From NCBI GenBank assembly GCA_025529335.1, contig JAMYHX010000473.1, positions 1 through 42,957 on the forward strand: 42,957 nt of DNA, read 5' to 3'. Below, one piece after another: positions 10,094-19,233 of the stretch. The stretch's first letter is position 1; every line of letters starts with the position of its first letter. The notes under the pieces are model-generated. The model was not told the DNA's origin, ran no database searches, and worked only from the letters and a program-made list of their open reading frames with translations. The DNA comes from Rhizopus sp. PT2906. Lineage: Eukaryota > Mucoromycota > Mucoromycetes > Mucorales > Rhizopodaceae. The translations under genes were made by a program, and so were the position numbers.

Positions 10094-10817
10094 CGATATT
10101 ATTTGTTTGTATTGAGGCGGGTTCTTTTATACGTTTAATTAAGGTATTATCTGTTGTTGATGAATTATTTAAATCTACTGTACATAGTTCTGGAAATACT
10201 TCTGCAAATATAGAATGAGTTCATATGTTCTCTCCTCTCCTTTTCAATCATTTTAATTTACCTCTAAACTTGTAATGGTTCAGGTTCCATAAATGGGATC
10301 TAGCAGCATATATTCTCTTTTCTGCTGTGCTTGTCTTTATGCTACCCGTTGTTGCTTCATCGCCAACCATAAAACTTAATAATCCATTCAATATAGTAGC
10401 CACAGACCAACTAGGGTTCCATAAGCTAGGATGAAAATCACTCATCGTTAGACAGAGTCTTGTGTCAGGTTGGAAACGTCCAGAAGGTGTAGTCATACGA
10501 ATAGAAGGTGGTTTGAATGGGTATTCAGCAGGAAAGTTTAATCTACCATAGTATTCCCCTCCTGCATAAGGTGAATCAGGTGGGCCTCGGATAACATAGT
10601 GCCTTTGAATAATACTATTAGGTTTTCTTTCTCTTTCATCCATACTGTTTTTCATCTTACCATTCCAGGATGTTGTTCTCTAATGGCTTTGCTGTGATAA
10701 ATGGTGGGGGACTAAAGACAGTTTAGTAAAAAGTAATAAAAGCTATATTTTTTTGTACTTTTTCTGAATTGCCAGATATTCTTTTGTTAAGCGTTTGTAT
10801 GCACTTTTTGTTGCCAT
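9954..10817 (-). CDS. UBC6: Ubiquitin-conjugating enzyme E2, ER membrane (UBC6)
   Basis: Exons on minus: 10817-10759, 10711-10661, 10602-10262, 10201-9954; 232 aa. Start MATKSAYKRLTKEY is near identical in pattern to yeast Ubc6. ENNILEWHYVI, GGEYYGRLNFPAEYPFKPP and TRLCLTMSDFHP follow; the catalytic Cys is residue 87, the same number as in yeast. The last exon gives a poly-Gln run and a C-terminal tail anchor (KRWIFVLVVFLYLILSKII), as expected for this ER tail-anchored ERAD enzyme. Without the last intron the frame would stop at RGKLK and lose the anchor, so the fourth exon is well supported. The TAA stop lies back to back with the zinc-finger gene stop. An A-run of about 27 lies just upstream of the ATG on the + strand (10830-10856). 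Confidence 0.93.
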
Positions 10818-11006
10818 TTTATGTAAAGGGAAAAAAAAAAAAAAAAAAAAAAAAAAGGAAAAATTACTAATAAAAATGAGGAGATGATGAAGTAAGAAGT
10901 CACGTGCTTCTTGATATCGAGTGATAAATGATTGGGTAACCTTCTTTCTATTAAACACAAAAGCAATGACATCGTCTCTTTCCTTTCATCTCTCTTTTTA
11001 TTTAAA

Positions 11007-12143
11007 TTAATTGCATCTACTTGTAATCCATTCAATGTAGTACTTGATCACTTGGTCTCTGTGAGGCAAAGATTCATTATGCACTATGATCATTTTTATC
11101 AGTGTAAGTCACAATAGCCGAGTTTAAACTTACATTCATGATAAAGAGACTTCCAAGACTTCATTTCTTTATCCTTGCTGGCGGTTAATTCATAAGCTTT
11201 GACACATGCTATATGTGAATTGATGCTATCTTCGTCACCATGGGAATATAAAATAGGACAATTGATTAATTTTGCTCTTGTCTTTAAAATATCTGACCCT
11301 GCATCAATCATGCTCTTCACTATATAAATGCACAATTAGACCGATAATCAATCTACAACATTGTCTTACAAGTAGCCAAGGTAGCATAATCGTGCACTAA
11401 AGGATCTTCTTTAAACTTTTTTACTTCATCTTGATCATGAGACATGCCACTGGCGTCAAGGTTGGCTTTGATCACAAAGTGAGGAAATAGATTGGAAACC
11501 ATACGAAGACCATAGTACTTGAGAGCAGGTATAGGCATAGATAATTCGATAAGAGGAGATGCTGCAATGGCACCTGTCACTAGTTTAACTCCTTGGTATT
11601 TATCACCTCTTGAAAGGTAATTAAGGATGAGACCACCACCCTTTTTTTTGTGGTGAATAAATGAAAATGATCATACGGAGAAAGGGCTTACCATACTGTG
11701 TCCCATTAAAAAGAGTGGAAGATTATCACGTTTCGTCTTCAAGACAGCATCATCTATGTCTTGCAATAGTGTATCATAGCTACAGAACAATGCTAAGTAT
11801 ATTCTCTCTCCGTAGTAACTACTCTATTTAATTTACCCCTGGTTGTTACCAAACTGTCCGGATTTCTTACCGGTCTCTCCCCATCCTCGTTGATCATAAC
11901 CATAGCATTCAATTCCGCTACTAGCAAAAGAAGCAAGCACTCTGTCATGTCTACCAACGTGTTCACCAAATCCATGAATCATCCTGAGTGTTATCTCGAT
12001 TAAATTTCACGTAATCAGAAACAAATATTTATTTACACCAAAGTAGCAATAGGATTAGGCGTAGTAGCCTTCCATGTCTTTGTATAAATCTCGTTTCCAT
12101 CCTTATGGTGGATCCACTCTTCAATGACAGTGACTTGACTCAT
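11007..12143 (-). CDS. Monoacylglycerol lipase-like serine hydrolase
   Basis: Six exons on minus: 12143-12037, 11983-11837, 11779-11692, 11640-11370, 11319-11134, 11083-11007; 291 aa. Alpha/beta hydrolase of the monoglyceride lipase family (yeast Yju3, mammalian MGLL). HGFGEHVGRHDRV forms the oxyanion region and YDQRGWGETG follows. The nucleophile elbow is GHSMGGG, with the third intron between GHSM and GGG. The acid is in YSHGDEDSI and the catalytic His in LYHELHNE, which is recovered only when the last intron is removed. The C-terminus VIKYYIEWITSRCN is typical. It should release glycerol from monoacylglycerol on lipid droplets or membranes. No signal peptide. The ATG is the first in frame, shortly after a T-rich tract. 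Confidence 0.92.
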
Positions 12144-12719
12144 CCTTTGAAAATAAAATTGTGTGAAAAAAAGAAAAAAGAAAATAAAAGCCAAAAAAGT
12201 GTATTTATATTCTACTATCGTGAGTTTAGAATTTAGTGTCGCTTTTCTAAATCGAGTGGCTGTCGAAGTGAGAAACGAAGATGTTGTCTTGCCTACAAAA
12301 AGTAAGGGCACACCATTCAGTAGCTTTACCTTCAAGGCGAACAATAACTATCTCTAAAGGCATTACATAAAAAAGAAGTGTATTTTTTTATTGATTGATA
12401 TCAAAAGCAAGACACTCTCGGGAAATTTATTATTCAACTTCGGCAAGTGTGTGTGTGTGTGTGAATTCATTTTCATTATATATTCTACTGTGCATAACTA
12501 TTCCGTTTTAGACCTGCCGTTCAACTCTAAATAACTCTGTTATTCTGCTTAATGTCATATAGTCAATATTAAATGATAACAGCTACAAATGACTAATAAA
12601 GAAAAGTTCATCTTAAGGAGGACATGCTAATTTAGCGCTCTTTGTGAGGTTTTACCATTTTTTATGTTGCATTTTCTTTTATTTTGAGAATAGGTAAGTT
12701 ACAGTTTGGGGGATTGCTA
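12144..12719. other. Intergenic
   Basis: Upstream region of the lipase gene, with a TG dinucleotide repeat near 12444-12462. Short ORFs on both strands up to 12357 look like leader or chance frames. No other feature recognised. Confidence 0.4.
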
Positions 12720-12915
12720 GGGACACGCAAATTTATTTCCTTTTTGGGTGGGACACACAATCGTGTAACAGCATTGTAAGAGTCTTACTTTAATCGGAAA
12801 GAAGTGTAACGAATATGAATTTTATTTAGTGTTACAAGAAAGATATACATTTGTCAGGTGTGGCTGTCTCACTTATATTCAGTGCATTGCTTGAGCTTAA
12901 ATTTTTGCATGTCCC
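12720..12915. mobile_element. MITE family B (196 bp, TA-flanked)
   Basis: The left end GGGACACGCAAATTTATTTCC is matched by the inverse complement at the right end (AAATTTTTGCATGTCCC). Both ends are bordered by TA (12718-12719 and 12916-12917), the target-site duplication of Tc1/mariner elements. Inner sequences GTGGGACACAC and GTGTGGCTGTCTCAC extend the pairing imperfectly. There is no coding capacity. The ends differ from those of MITE family A, so another transposase presumably moved it. Confidence 0.75.
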
Positions 12916-13100
12916 TAGTAGTTCACTCATTTCAATAAATAATAGCTAAAATATACGTTCAAATTTAACCATGCTAACTAATGGACAAGCGGCTAGCCTT
13001 GTCCTAGATATGCTTCATATCGAATAAAACAGAGAGTTAACAAAGAACAGTTAAAAAACGCTCCATTCGAAGCTAATTTTATTTTGGCAAACACTTGGTG

Positions 13101-14081
13101 CACTCAAAAATAAGCTAATGCTACGGGAGCTTCCTTGGGACGCTACATGTGACATCATTTTACAACTTTACACTACCAAATTCTAACCTAAGGCTGTCCA
13201 GTTCACTCTCTCTGATATAAAATACGATGCCATCATAATTACACGTGAGTGATCTTGCATCTTTGTTGGTCAAACTGATAATACAAGGTTAGAATAAATA
13301 ACATTTCTTCTTGAAAAGAAACAAACCAATATGACGATTTTATAAAAGCCATGTTTAGTTTAACTCTGCAGATTGAAAAGTTTTGTTGGACTACATCATA
13401 GGCAATGGATAGAGGTAGTGCTCCAAGTGTTTGCCTTTATATACGGTTTAAGCCTCATGAAACCAGTTGCACAACCAACTGCGTCTTTCTTGATGAATCT
13501 GCGTTTCATATTAATTTGAAACGTAGTATGGCATGGTCAAAGAAATGTTCCTCTGCAGTGGCCACAGTTCCCAAAACACGGTCAAAAACAACAATCATTT
13601 TAGGCGCGATTTCCTCCCAAAGGCTAATTAAATGCAGCCTCAGGCTTCCTCACCTTCTACCTAATAAAAAGAGAAAGCGAGGAGAAGACGCTGGGCGTAT
13701 GAGCAAATGGACAGTTACGGGACACTATGTAAGTTTTCTAAAAGCCATGATGGAGAAATGAACCAGTATCCGCATATGAAAAGTTATTACCTTGTGATGG
13801 ATAATGCTACAATACATATATCAGTTGATACAGCTAAATATGTACAATCTTGCGGTTACCATTGTGTTTAGTTGCTGTTCTATTCTCCTGAGCTCAATCC
13901 AATTGAACAGTTTTGGTTAGTGGTTAAGAGTAAAGTAAAATGTAATAAGTTTCCAGAAACAAAGAAACTGGCGACAGGAGTCAGTAAAGCTTCTGATAGC
14001 TTGAAGCTAACTGATTTTAAAGGGCTTGTTGGACATGCTCACAAATGCTTGGATAAGTATCGTAGTAGGCAAGAGCTTTGA
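13101..14081 (+). mobile_element. Tc1/mariner transposon with inactivated transposase
   Basis: From about 13101 the sequence matches the left end of MITE family A (GCTAATGCTAC, CTTCCTTGGG, CCTAAGGCTGTCC). A transposase relic starts in frame at 13405. The first catalytic Asp is in VFLDESAFH; then come WSKK and TRSKTTIILGAIS. After a frameshift near 13757 the second Asp appears in YYLVMDNATIH. A TAG near 13869 interrupts just before FYSPELNPIEQFW, which holds the catalytic Glu. All three catalytic acids survive and only one frameshift and one stop separate the blocks, so inactivation looks fairly recent. The N-terminal DNA-binding part and the right terminal repeat were not found. Confidence 0.8.
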
Positions 14082-14503
14082 GGAAGCTTTCTTTCACGCG
14101 TCGATGGCAGTAAAAAAAAGGTAAAAGCAGGGCCTTTCTGAAATCAACACAAACTTTTCCGACTTTTAGCACACACATGGTCAATATTTCCCGCATCCCA
14201 AAAAAAAATGTGTCTTCAACCCTGTCCTTGAAGTGGAGTTTTTTTTTTGGAGGGTATTCATAGCAGGAGGACATATAGTATTTATCCATATCAATGTCGT
14301 TCTCCCATCTGCATCACTGGCAATTATGCGATCTTGAGTTCCATAACTGGGGACAGCATATTTTGATGAGGAAAGAGGAGAAAATTGTACACATTCAATA
14401 TTCCCTTAGAGATGAGATAGTAGTTTTTATTTATTTTTTTGGAGGGGATATAGGATAGGTATAAGAATACGGCATAGTGAGAAAAAAAAAGAAGTGTCGA
14501 CCG
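14082..14503. other. Intergenic
   Basis: A/T-tract-rich sequence between the transposon relic and the nuclease-like pseudogene. It may include the missing right end of the Tc1 element, but I find no inverted copy of its left terminus here. Confidence 0.35.
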
Positions 14504-15377
14504 TTAGTGACAATGGAGCTTATAAAATGTATTTTGCAAAGTGATATGATTACAATATCTAATGAACCGGCTCTCCCGCTTGCCTTGATCATAGCATACC
14601 GTCCATTTGAATCTACCAGATGGCTGGTCTCTCATATTATTGACAAAAAGTAGATCAGCAATTGGTTCATCAATATTTTCACTTGCTATTGGCGTGACGC
14701 TTTCAGATTTTGTTGATAAGCGTTGACGCTTAAATTGCTGTGCAAATCGGGCCCTATCTTCTGCATATTGTCGAAGTCGCTTCTTTGATGTCTCGGATTG
14801 ATCTTGACTACACTTGAGAATTTTTGTAAGCTGGCTAGCCACAGCATCACAGAATGATTGCGCTTGCAAAGTTAAACTGATTGTCTCGTCTTTTTCAACA
14901 GACAACAATTCCAAGGTTTTTTTTTGCAAATAGCCTGAATGGTGGGGTTGTCGTGCTTTTCAAGAGCCACGATGCTCCTCTCTTGCAGCATAAAAAAGTA
15001 AGACAAGGCAATCATCGGATCCATTGGACCCACGCCAATCTGCTTGGCAATGGAATCTGTGGTATAGGGCTGAGCCTGTTTTGCCCATGATTGGCACGAG
15101 CGGGTAAAAAATAAGTCGTTTTCAGATATATTAAAGGAGATATCGCGGAATTGTTTGCTGGAGAATCCTTCAGCGGAAATTACAATCAGCACAGGCAGTG
15201 GTTTTGTTCCGTCAAGGCATTCAAGCAATATCGGATGACTCGAGCGATAAATGAGTGACCCATTTTGTTTTGGATCTCAACAATAACAGTGAGGTATTGG
15301 TTGTGGTTGTTGTTAGTTCTCGTGTAATGTGTAGAATAAAGACAAATAAGTGATAGGCCTCTGGTGTATACTTTCAT
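14504..15377 (-). pseudogene. PD-(D/E)XK nuclease-like (Rpn/PDDEXK-type) ORF, frameshifted
   Basis: Three consecutive minus-strand frames form one protein-like path. Frame one (15377 to about 15205) has LTVIVEIQNKMGHSFIARVI, a pattern typical of the PDDEXK/Rpn family: hydrophobic strand, E-x-Q, then F-x-x-R-x-x-R/K-Y. Frame two (about 15205-14925) has LPVLIVISAEGFSS, SCQSWAKQA, DPMIALSYFFMLQE and DNPTIQAI. Frame three (14929-14504) is a charged, helical C-terminus. The two shifts lie near 15205 and in a homopolymer near 14920. Similar ORFs occur in many copies in Mucorales as I recall, possibly mobile or transposon-borne. An upstream start or earlier domain is not evident. The family assignment rests on motif pattern only. 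Confidence 0.55.
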
Positions 15378-15517
15378 TAGAAGTGAAAGAAAGGACTCAT
15401 AACAAAAAGAAATTAGGTTATTTTAAAAGAGATCGAAGTGCTAATAAAGATTCATGTAATTATCAAATGTAATCTCACACGTAAAGATTAGTATTAGTTG
15501 TGGTCAAATACGACATA

Positions 15518-15859
15518 CACTACGCACACGAGGAAATCCATGAGAAGGTCAATACTACAGACACTACTTGTGATGCCGTCACAAACCTTTTGAATGTGTA
15601 GCATCACATTAAACTTGTTCAGGAACAAACATCTTTCCATGTTCCTTGATGTAGGATAAGAAATTGGCTATCAACAAAGATGCAAGAACACGTGCAATTG
15701 TGGCATATACATTTTTTATACTAAAGGATATTCCACAGGACAGCCTTAGGTTAGGTAGACACTTTGGTTGCGTGAAGTTGTATAGTGACAACATAGGTGA
15801 TGCCCCAAGGAAGTGTCTGTAGCATTAGTCTTCTCGTGGATTTCCTCGTGCGCGTAGTG
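15518..15859. mobile_element. MITE family A, copy 2 (342 bp, inverted relative to copy 1)
   Basis: The left end CACTACGCACACGAGGAAAT and the right end (inverse complement CACTACGCGCACGAGGAAAT) pair over about 50 bp. Its left half matches the right half of copy 1 (795-1160), including the block around GTTCCTGAACAAG, so the two copies lie in opposite orientation about 14.4 kb apart. The flanks are TA on the left and TT on the right, which could be a decayed TA duplication. An open frame on minus ends SYIKEHGKMFVPEQV; a stub of a parent ORF is possible but unproven. Confidence 0.8.
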
Positions 15860-17170
15860 TTCACCTAATTTTTTACAAAGTAAAACTTATTTCGCAAGGT
15901 GACAACATATACCATTTTCACTGTAATGGATCTGCTACATCATCTTTGTATAAGTAAAGGGCGAATTAGATCGAAGCGATCACTTTGTGAATAAAACTAT
16001 TAAGAATCAACAACAATGAGGATAAAGTTGCCAAGTATTGAATTCTTCAATACGCCCTGTGCCAAGTTATGGCCTTAATATGTAGTATTGGCCTTTAAAG
16101 ACACCATAACAGTAACCAGATAAATTCCAACTCCCTCATTTGTTTAGGTATTATAGTAGCTAAATACACAGATTGTTTTATCACATGTCTAAAACTTTGT
16201 ATCACTGAATATTGTGGAGACGCTGCGTGTAACTCATCAAGGTGCTCTTTGTACAATCTCATTAGTAAGCTAAACTATACGATATAAACAGCTATTATTA
16301 TTATTCAATGATCATCTGATGAATTGATCTTCTATTGGGCTTGTGAATCCTCTTGTTTACTGTTGCACAGCAGCGGTTTGAATCTACAATCCTCCTATTA
16401 CCCACAGTACAAGAATGCGACTCATATCTAACCTCTCGTTCATAACAATGGTTTTTGTACAACTGATTCTAATGTTCTTTTGTATTGACAGTCATTGTTC
16501 TCTCATTCTTCTTTAATTACCCCATCTCTATATAAACTTGATCTTTTGAGCATAATTTATGGCCTTGAAGTAAACTGAAATTCATGCCCTTTTCATTTGG
16601 AAACATATTCTTCATTATATATCCCTACCGCTGCCATTCATAATTAGCATTGGCAGCATTCTGTAAAAAGTCATCTATGCATGTTTGTGAAACAATAACT
16701 AAAACCTCTGTCTACGGCTAAATAATTTAACCCAGCTAAAAGTCTATCAACAAGATTTTACTTCAACTTGGATGACATACAGTGAAAATGACATATAAGA
16801 ATCTTGAAAGAAACTTTATGAATTCAACTATGAGACACCAACAATCAAGCGGATGCCTGCTCTCTCTCTCTCTCTCTTTTCCAAATCTATACGTATACAT
16901 TCTCTCTTAATAGATGTATCTCAATTAACGAGATACAAAAGAGCAAAAAAAAAAAAAGACATATAGATTTACAGCAATAATGACCGAGAATCAACTTTAG
17001 GCTTAGCTTATTCTAGTCCGTCTCTCATTGCATTTTAAGTGCAGCACTATGTGCGGGGGGCAATCATCTAATTTGCTCAGATAAAAAAAAAAGTCCATGA
17101 TATCATGATTAGACCTCTTTTTTTTTCTTTTTTCTTACTTTACATACACAAGCATATTTATATATTATAG
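15860..17170. other. Intergenic 1.3 kb, upstream of glycerol kinase
   Basis: AT-rich, with a CT dinucleotide run near 16858-16878 and A-tracts near 16948. No ORF with recognisable content and no tRNA-like structure seen. The final 100 bp, T-rich and ending in TATATATAG before the ATG, should be the glycerol kinase leader. Confidence 0.4.
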
Positions 17171-18744
17171 ATGGCTCGAAAGCGAGAATTCATAGGCGCC
17201 GTAGATCAAGGAACGACTTCATCTAGATTTTTGATATTTGATAACGATGGAAAATTGATTACGTTTCATCAACTCGAGCTACCTCAAACACAACCACAGC
17301 CAGGATGGATCGAGCATGACCCACTAGACATATTGGATACCGTAGTGAAATGCATAGACCAGACGATTCATCGCTTTGAACTTATGGGGTACGACGTAAA
17401 GGACATCAAAGGTAAGCTTTCCATATTATATATACTCATATACTGATATTGGACAAACAAGGCATTGGCGTCACCAACCAGAGAGAAACTGCAGTAGCAT
17501 GGAATAAAAAGACAGGCGAACCGATTAGAAACACGATCGTCTGGTCTGATATGAGAACGGATGATATAGTACGTACACTCAAGGAGCGACCAGACTCAAA
17601 GATAGTCAAGGAACTCTCGGGTCTCGACATCACTTCATACTTCACCGCTGTTAAATACAAGTGGATGCTGGAAAATGACGAAGAGGTGAAAAAAGCGGTA
17701 AAAGAGGGCGTGGCTTGTTTCGGCACAGTCGACAGCTGGCTTATCTTTAAACTGACAGGTGGTACGGCTCATGTAACAGATGTCACGAACGCCAGTCGTA
17801 CATTGCTCATGAATCTCAAGACGCTTTCATGGGATCCACGGTTGCTCGAGTTCTTTGATGTCCCTGAGAATCTGCTTCCCAAACTGTGTTCATCATCAGA
17901 AATATATGGAGAGATGAAAGAAGGCCCGCTCAAGGGTATACCTATCGCCGGTTGCCTGGGTGATCAACAAGCAGCCCTTTTGGGACAAAAGTGTTTTGAT
18001 CGTGGAGAAGCAAAATGTACATTCGGTACGGGCGCTTTCATGCTGTTCAATACAGGAAAGGAGCCTGTTGTCTCTACGCACGGCCTTATCACTACAGTCG
18101 CATTCCAACTAGGCAAAGACGCGTACTATGCCCTGGAGGGTTCTATGGCCGTTGCCGGTTCTTCGCTTCGATGGCTGCGTGATAATCTAAGATTGATCAA
18201 CTCGATGGAGGAGGTGAGTGAATTGGCCGAGCATGTACCAGATACAGGAGGAGTCTATTTTGTAACTGCATTTTCTGGTCTGTTTGCTCCCTATTGGCGA
18301 GATGATGCACGAGGAACAATGATCGGTTTGACTACATACACTACCAAATACCACTTGGCGCGTGCAACGCTTGAAAGCATGTCCTTCCAGTCGAGAGCCA
18401 TTCTGGAGAGTATGAACCAAGACGCTGGAGTTCCACTCAAGGTGCTCAAAGTAGATGGTGGTGTTTCCAACTCGAATGTGGCGATGCAGATTCAGGCTGA
18501 TCTCTTGGGTATTCAAGTAGAGCGACCAGCCATGCGAGAAACGACGGCACTTGGTGCGGCTATTGCAGCAGGTCTCGCTGTAGGTGTATGGAAGTCAGTG
18601 CATGACCTCGATAATGTAAATGTAGACAATGTCAGTCGGTTTGAGCCTCATTTAGCACAAGATCAACGAGAAGAGAGATATAAAGTTTGGAAGAAGGCAG
18701 TAGAGACCTCGCTTCACTGGAAGGACGATGTAGAAGAACTATAA
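17171..18744 (+). CDS. GUT1: Glycerol kinase
   Basis: Two exons, 17171-17411 and 17462-18744; 507 aa, the family's usual length. It phosphorylates glycerol with ATP to glycerol 3-phosphate, the entry step of glycerol use. FGGY-fold signatures: AVDQGTTSSRF at the N-terminus (phosphate-1 loop), GIGVTNQRETAVAW straight after the intron (glycerol-contacting Arg-Glu), GDQQAALLGQ with the catalytic Asp, FGTGAFMLFNTG (phosphate-2), then VDGGVSNSNVAMQIQADLLG and ETTALGAA (adenosine site). No membrane segment or obvious presequence is visible. The last 6 bp overlap the end of the convergent Yippee CDS. A lipase that would release glycerol lies 5 kb away, but nothing links their control. Confidence 0.96.
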
Positions 18745-19135
18745 AAATAAATTTTCTTTTATTACTCTTGACTTTTCTACTACACATTTTCCTAATTTGT
18801 ATCTTTCAGACTCCTTTGGTGTCTTGATGTACTTCCATCCAATCTTTGTTTGGCATATTCGGCACGAGATATCTGCAACTGTATGGATGCCAGTCATCAG
18901 TTGTCGATCTTCATCTTTACCAGTCATTATATTAATCATATTCTCTACCAAATATGCAGCTCCGTACTTTAAAAAACAAGGTTAACATTCATGTTTGAAG
19001 GTACTTCTTTGACTTTACTCTGCCTTGGAATGCTTTTGATATCACATCTTGGTGACTGACAAGTTGTGAGTGGCAAATTACACATGAGTAGTAGACATTT
19101 ACTGTATCAAAATAACCAGGATGACTTTTTGTCAT
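18739..19135 (-). CDS. Yippee-family zinc-binding protein
   Basis: Two exons on minus, 19135-19019 and 18966-18739; 114 aa, the usual Yippee size. Two zinc knuckles are present: CVIC at residues 18-21 and CRIC about 52 residues later. Hallmark segments are HQDVISKAFQGR, ending exon 1, YGAAYLVENM starting exon 2, TGIHTVADISC and KIGWKYIKTPKESERYKLGK. Yippee proteins (yeast Moh1, animal YPEL) are conserved small proteins of uncertain function, linked to the nucleus, the cell cycle and E3 ligase subunits in other organisms. The TAG stop at 18739-18741 is the reverse of the last sense codon of glycerol kinase, so the two CDSs overlap tail to tail by 6 bp. The promoter must fit in or near the 98 bp before it, which also holds the SEC18 3' end. 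Confidence 0.92.
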
Positions 19136-19233
19136 AAAGAAGAAAGGAGAAAAATAATAATGAAAAAAAAAAAGAACAGAAAAGAATGGGAGCTAAAATA
19201 TTTATAACATACAAAAAATGCCCTTTTTTTCCT

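Noticed and set aside
12163..12357. 64-codon + strand ORF upstream of the lipase gene
   Set aside because: Begins in an A-rich tract and overlaps the probable lipase leader in antisense; no conserved motif recognised.
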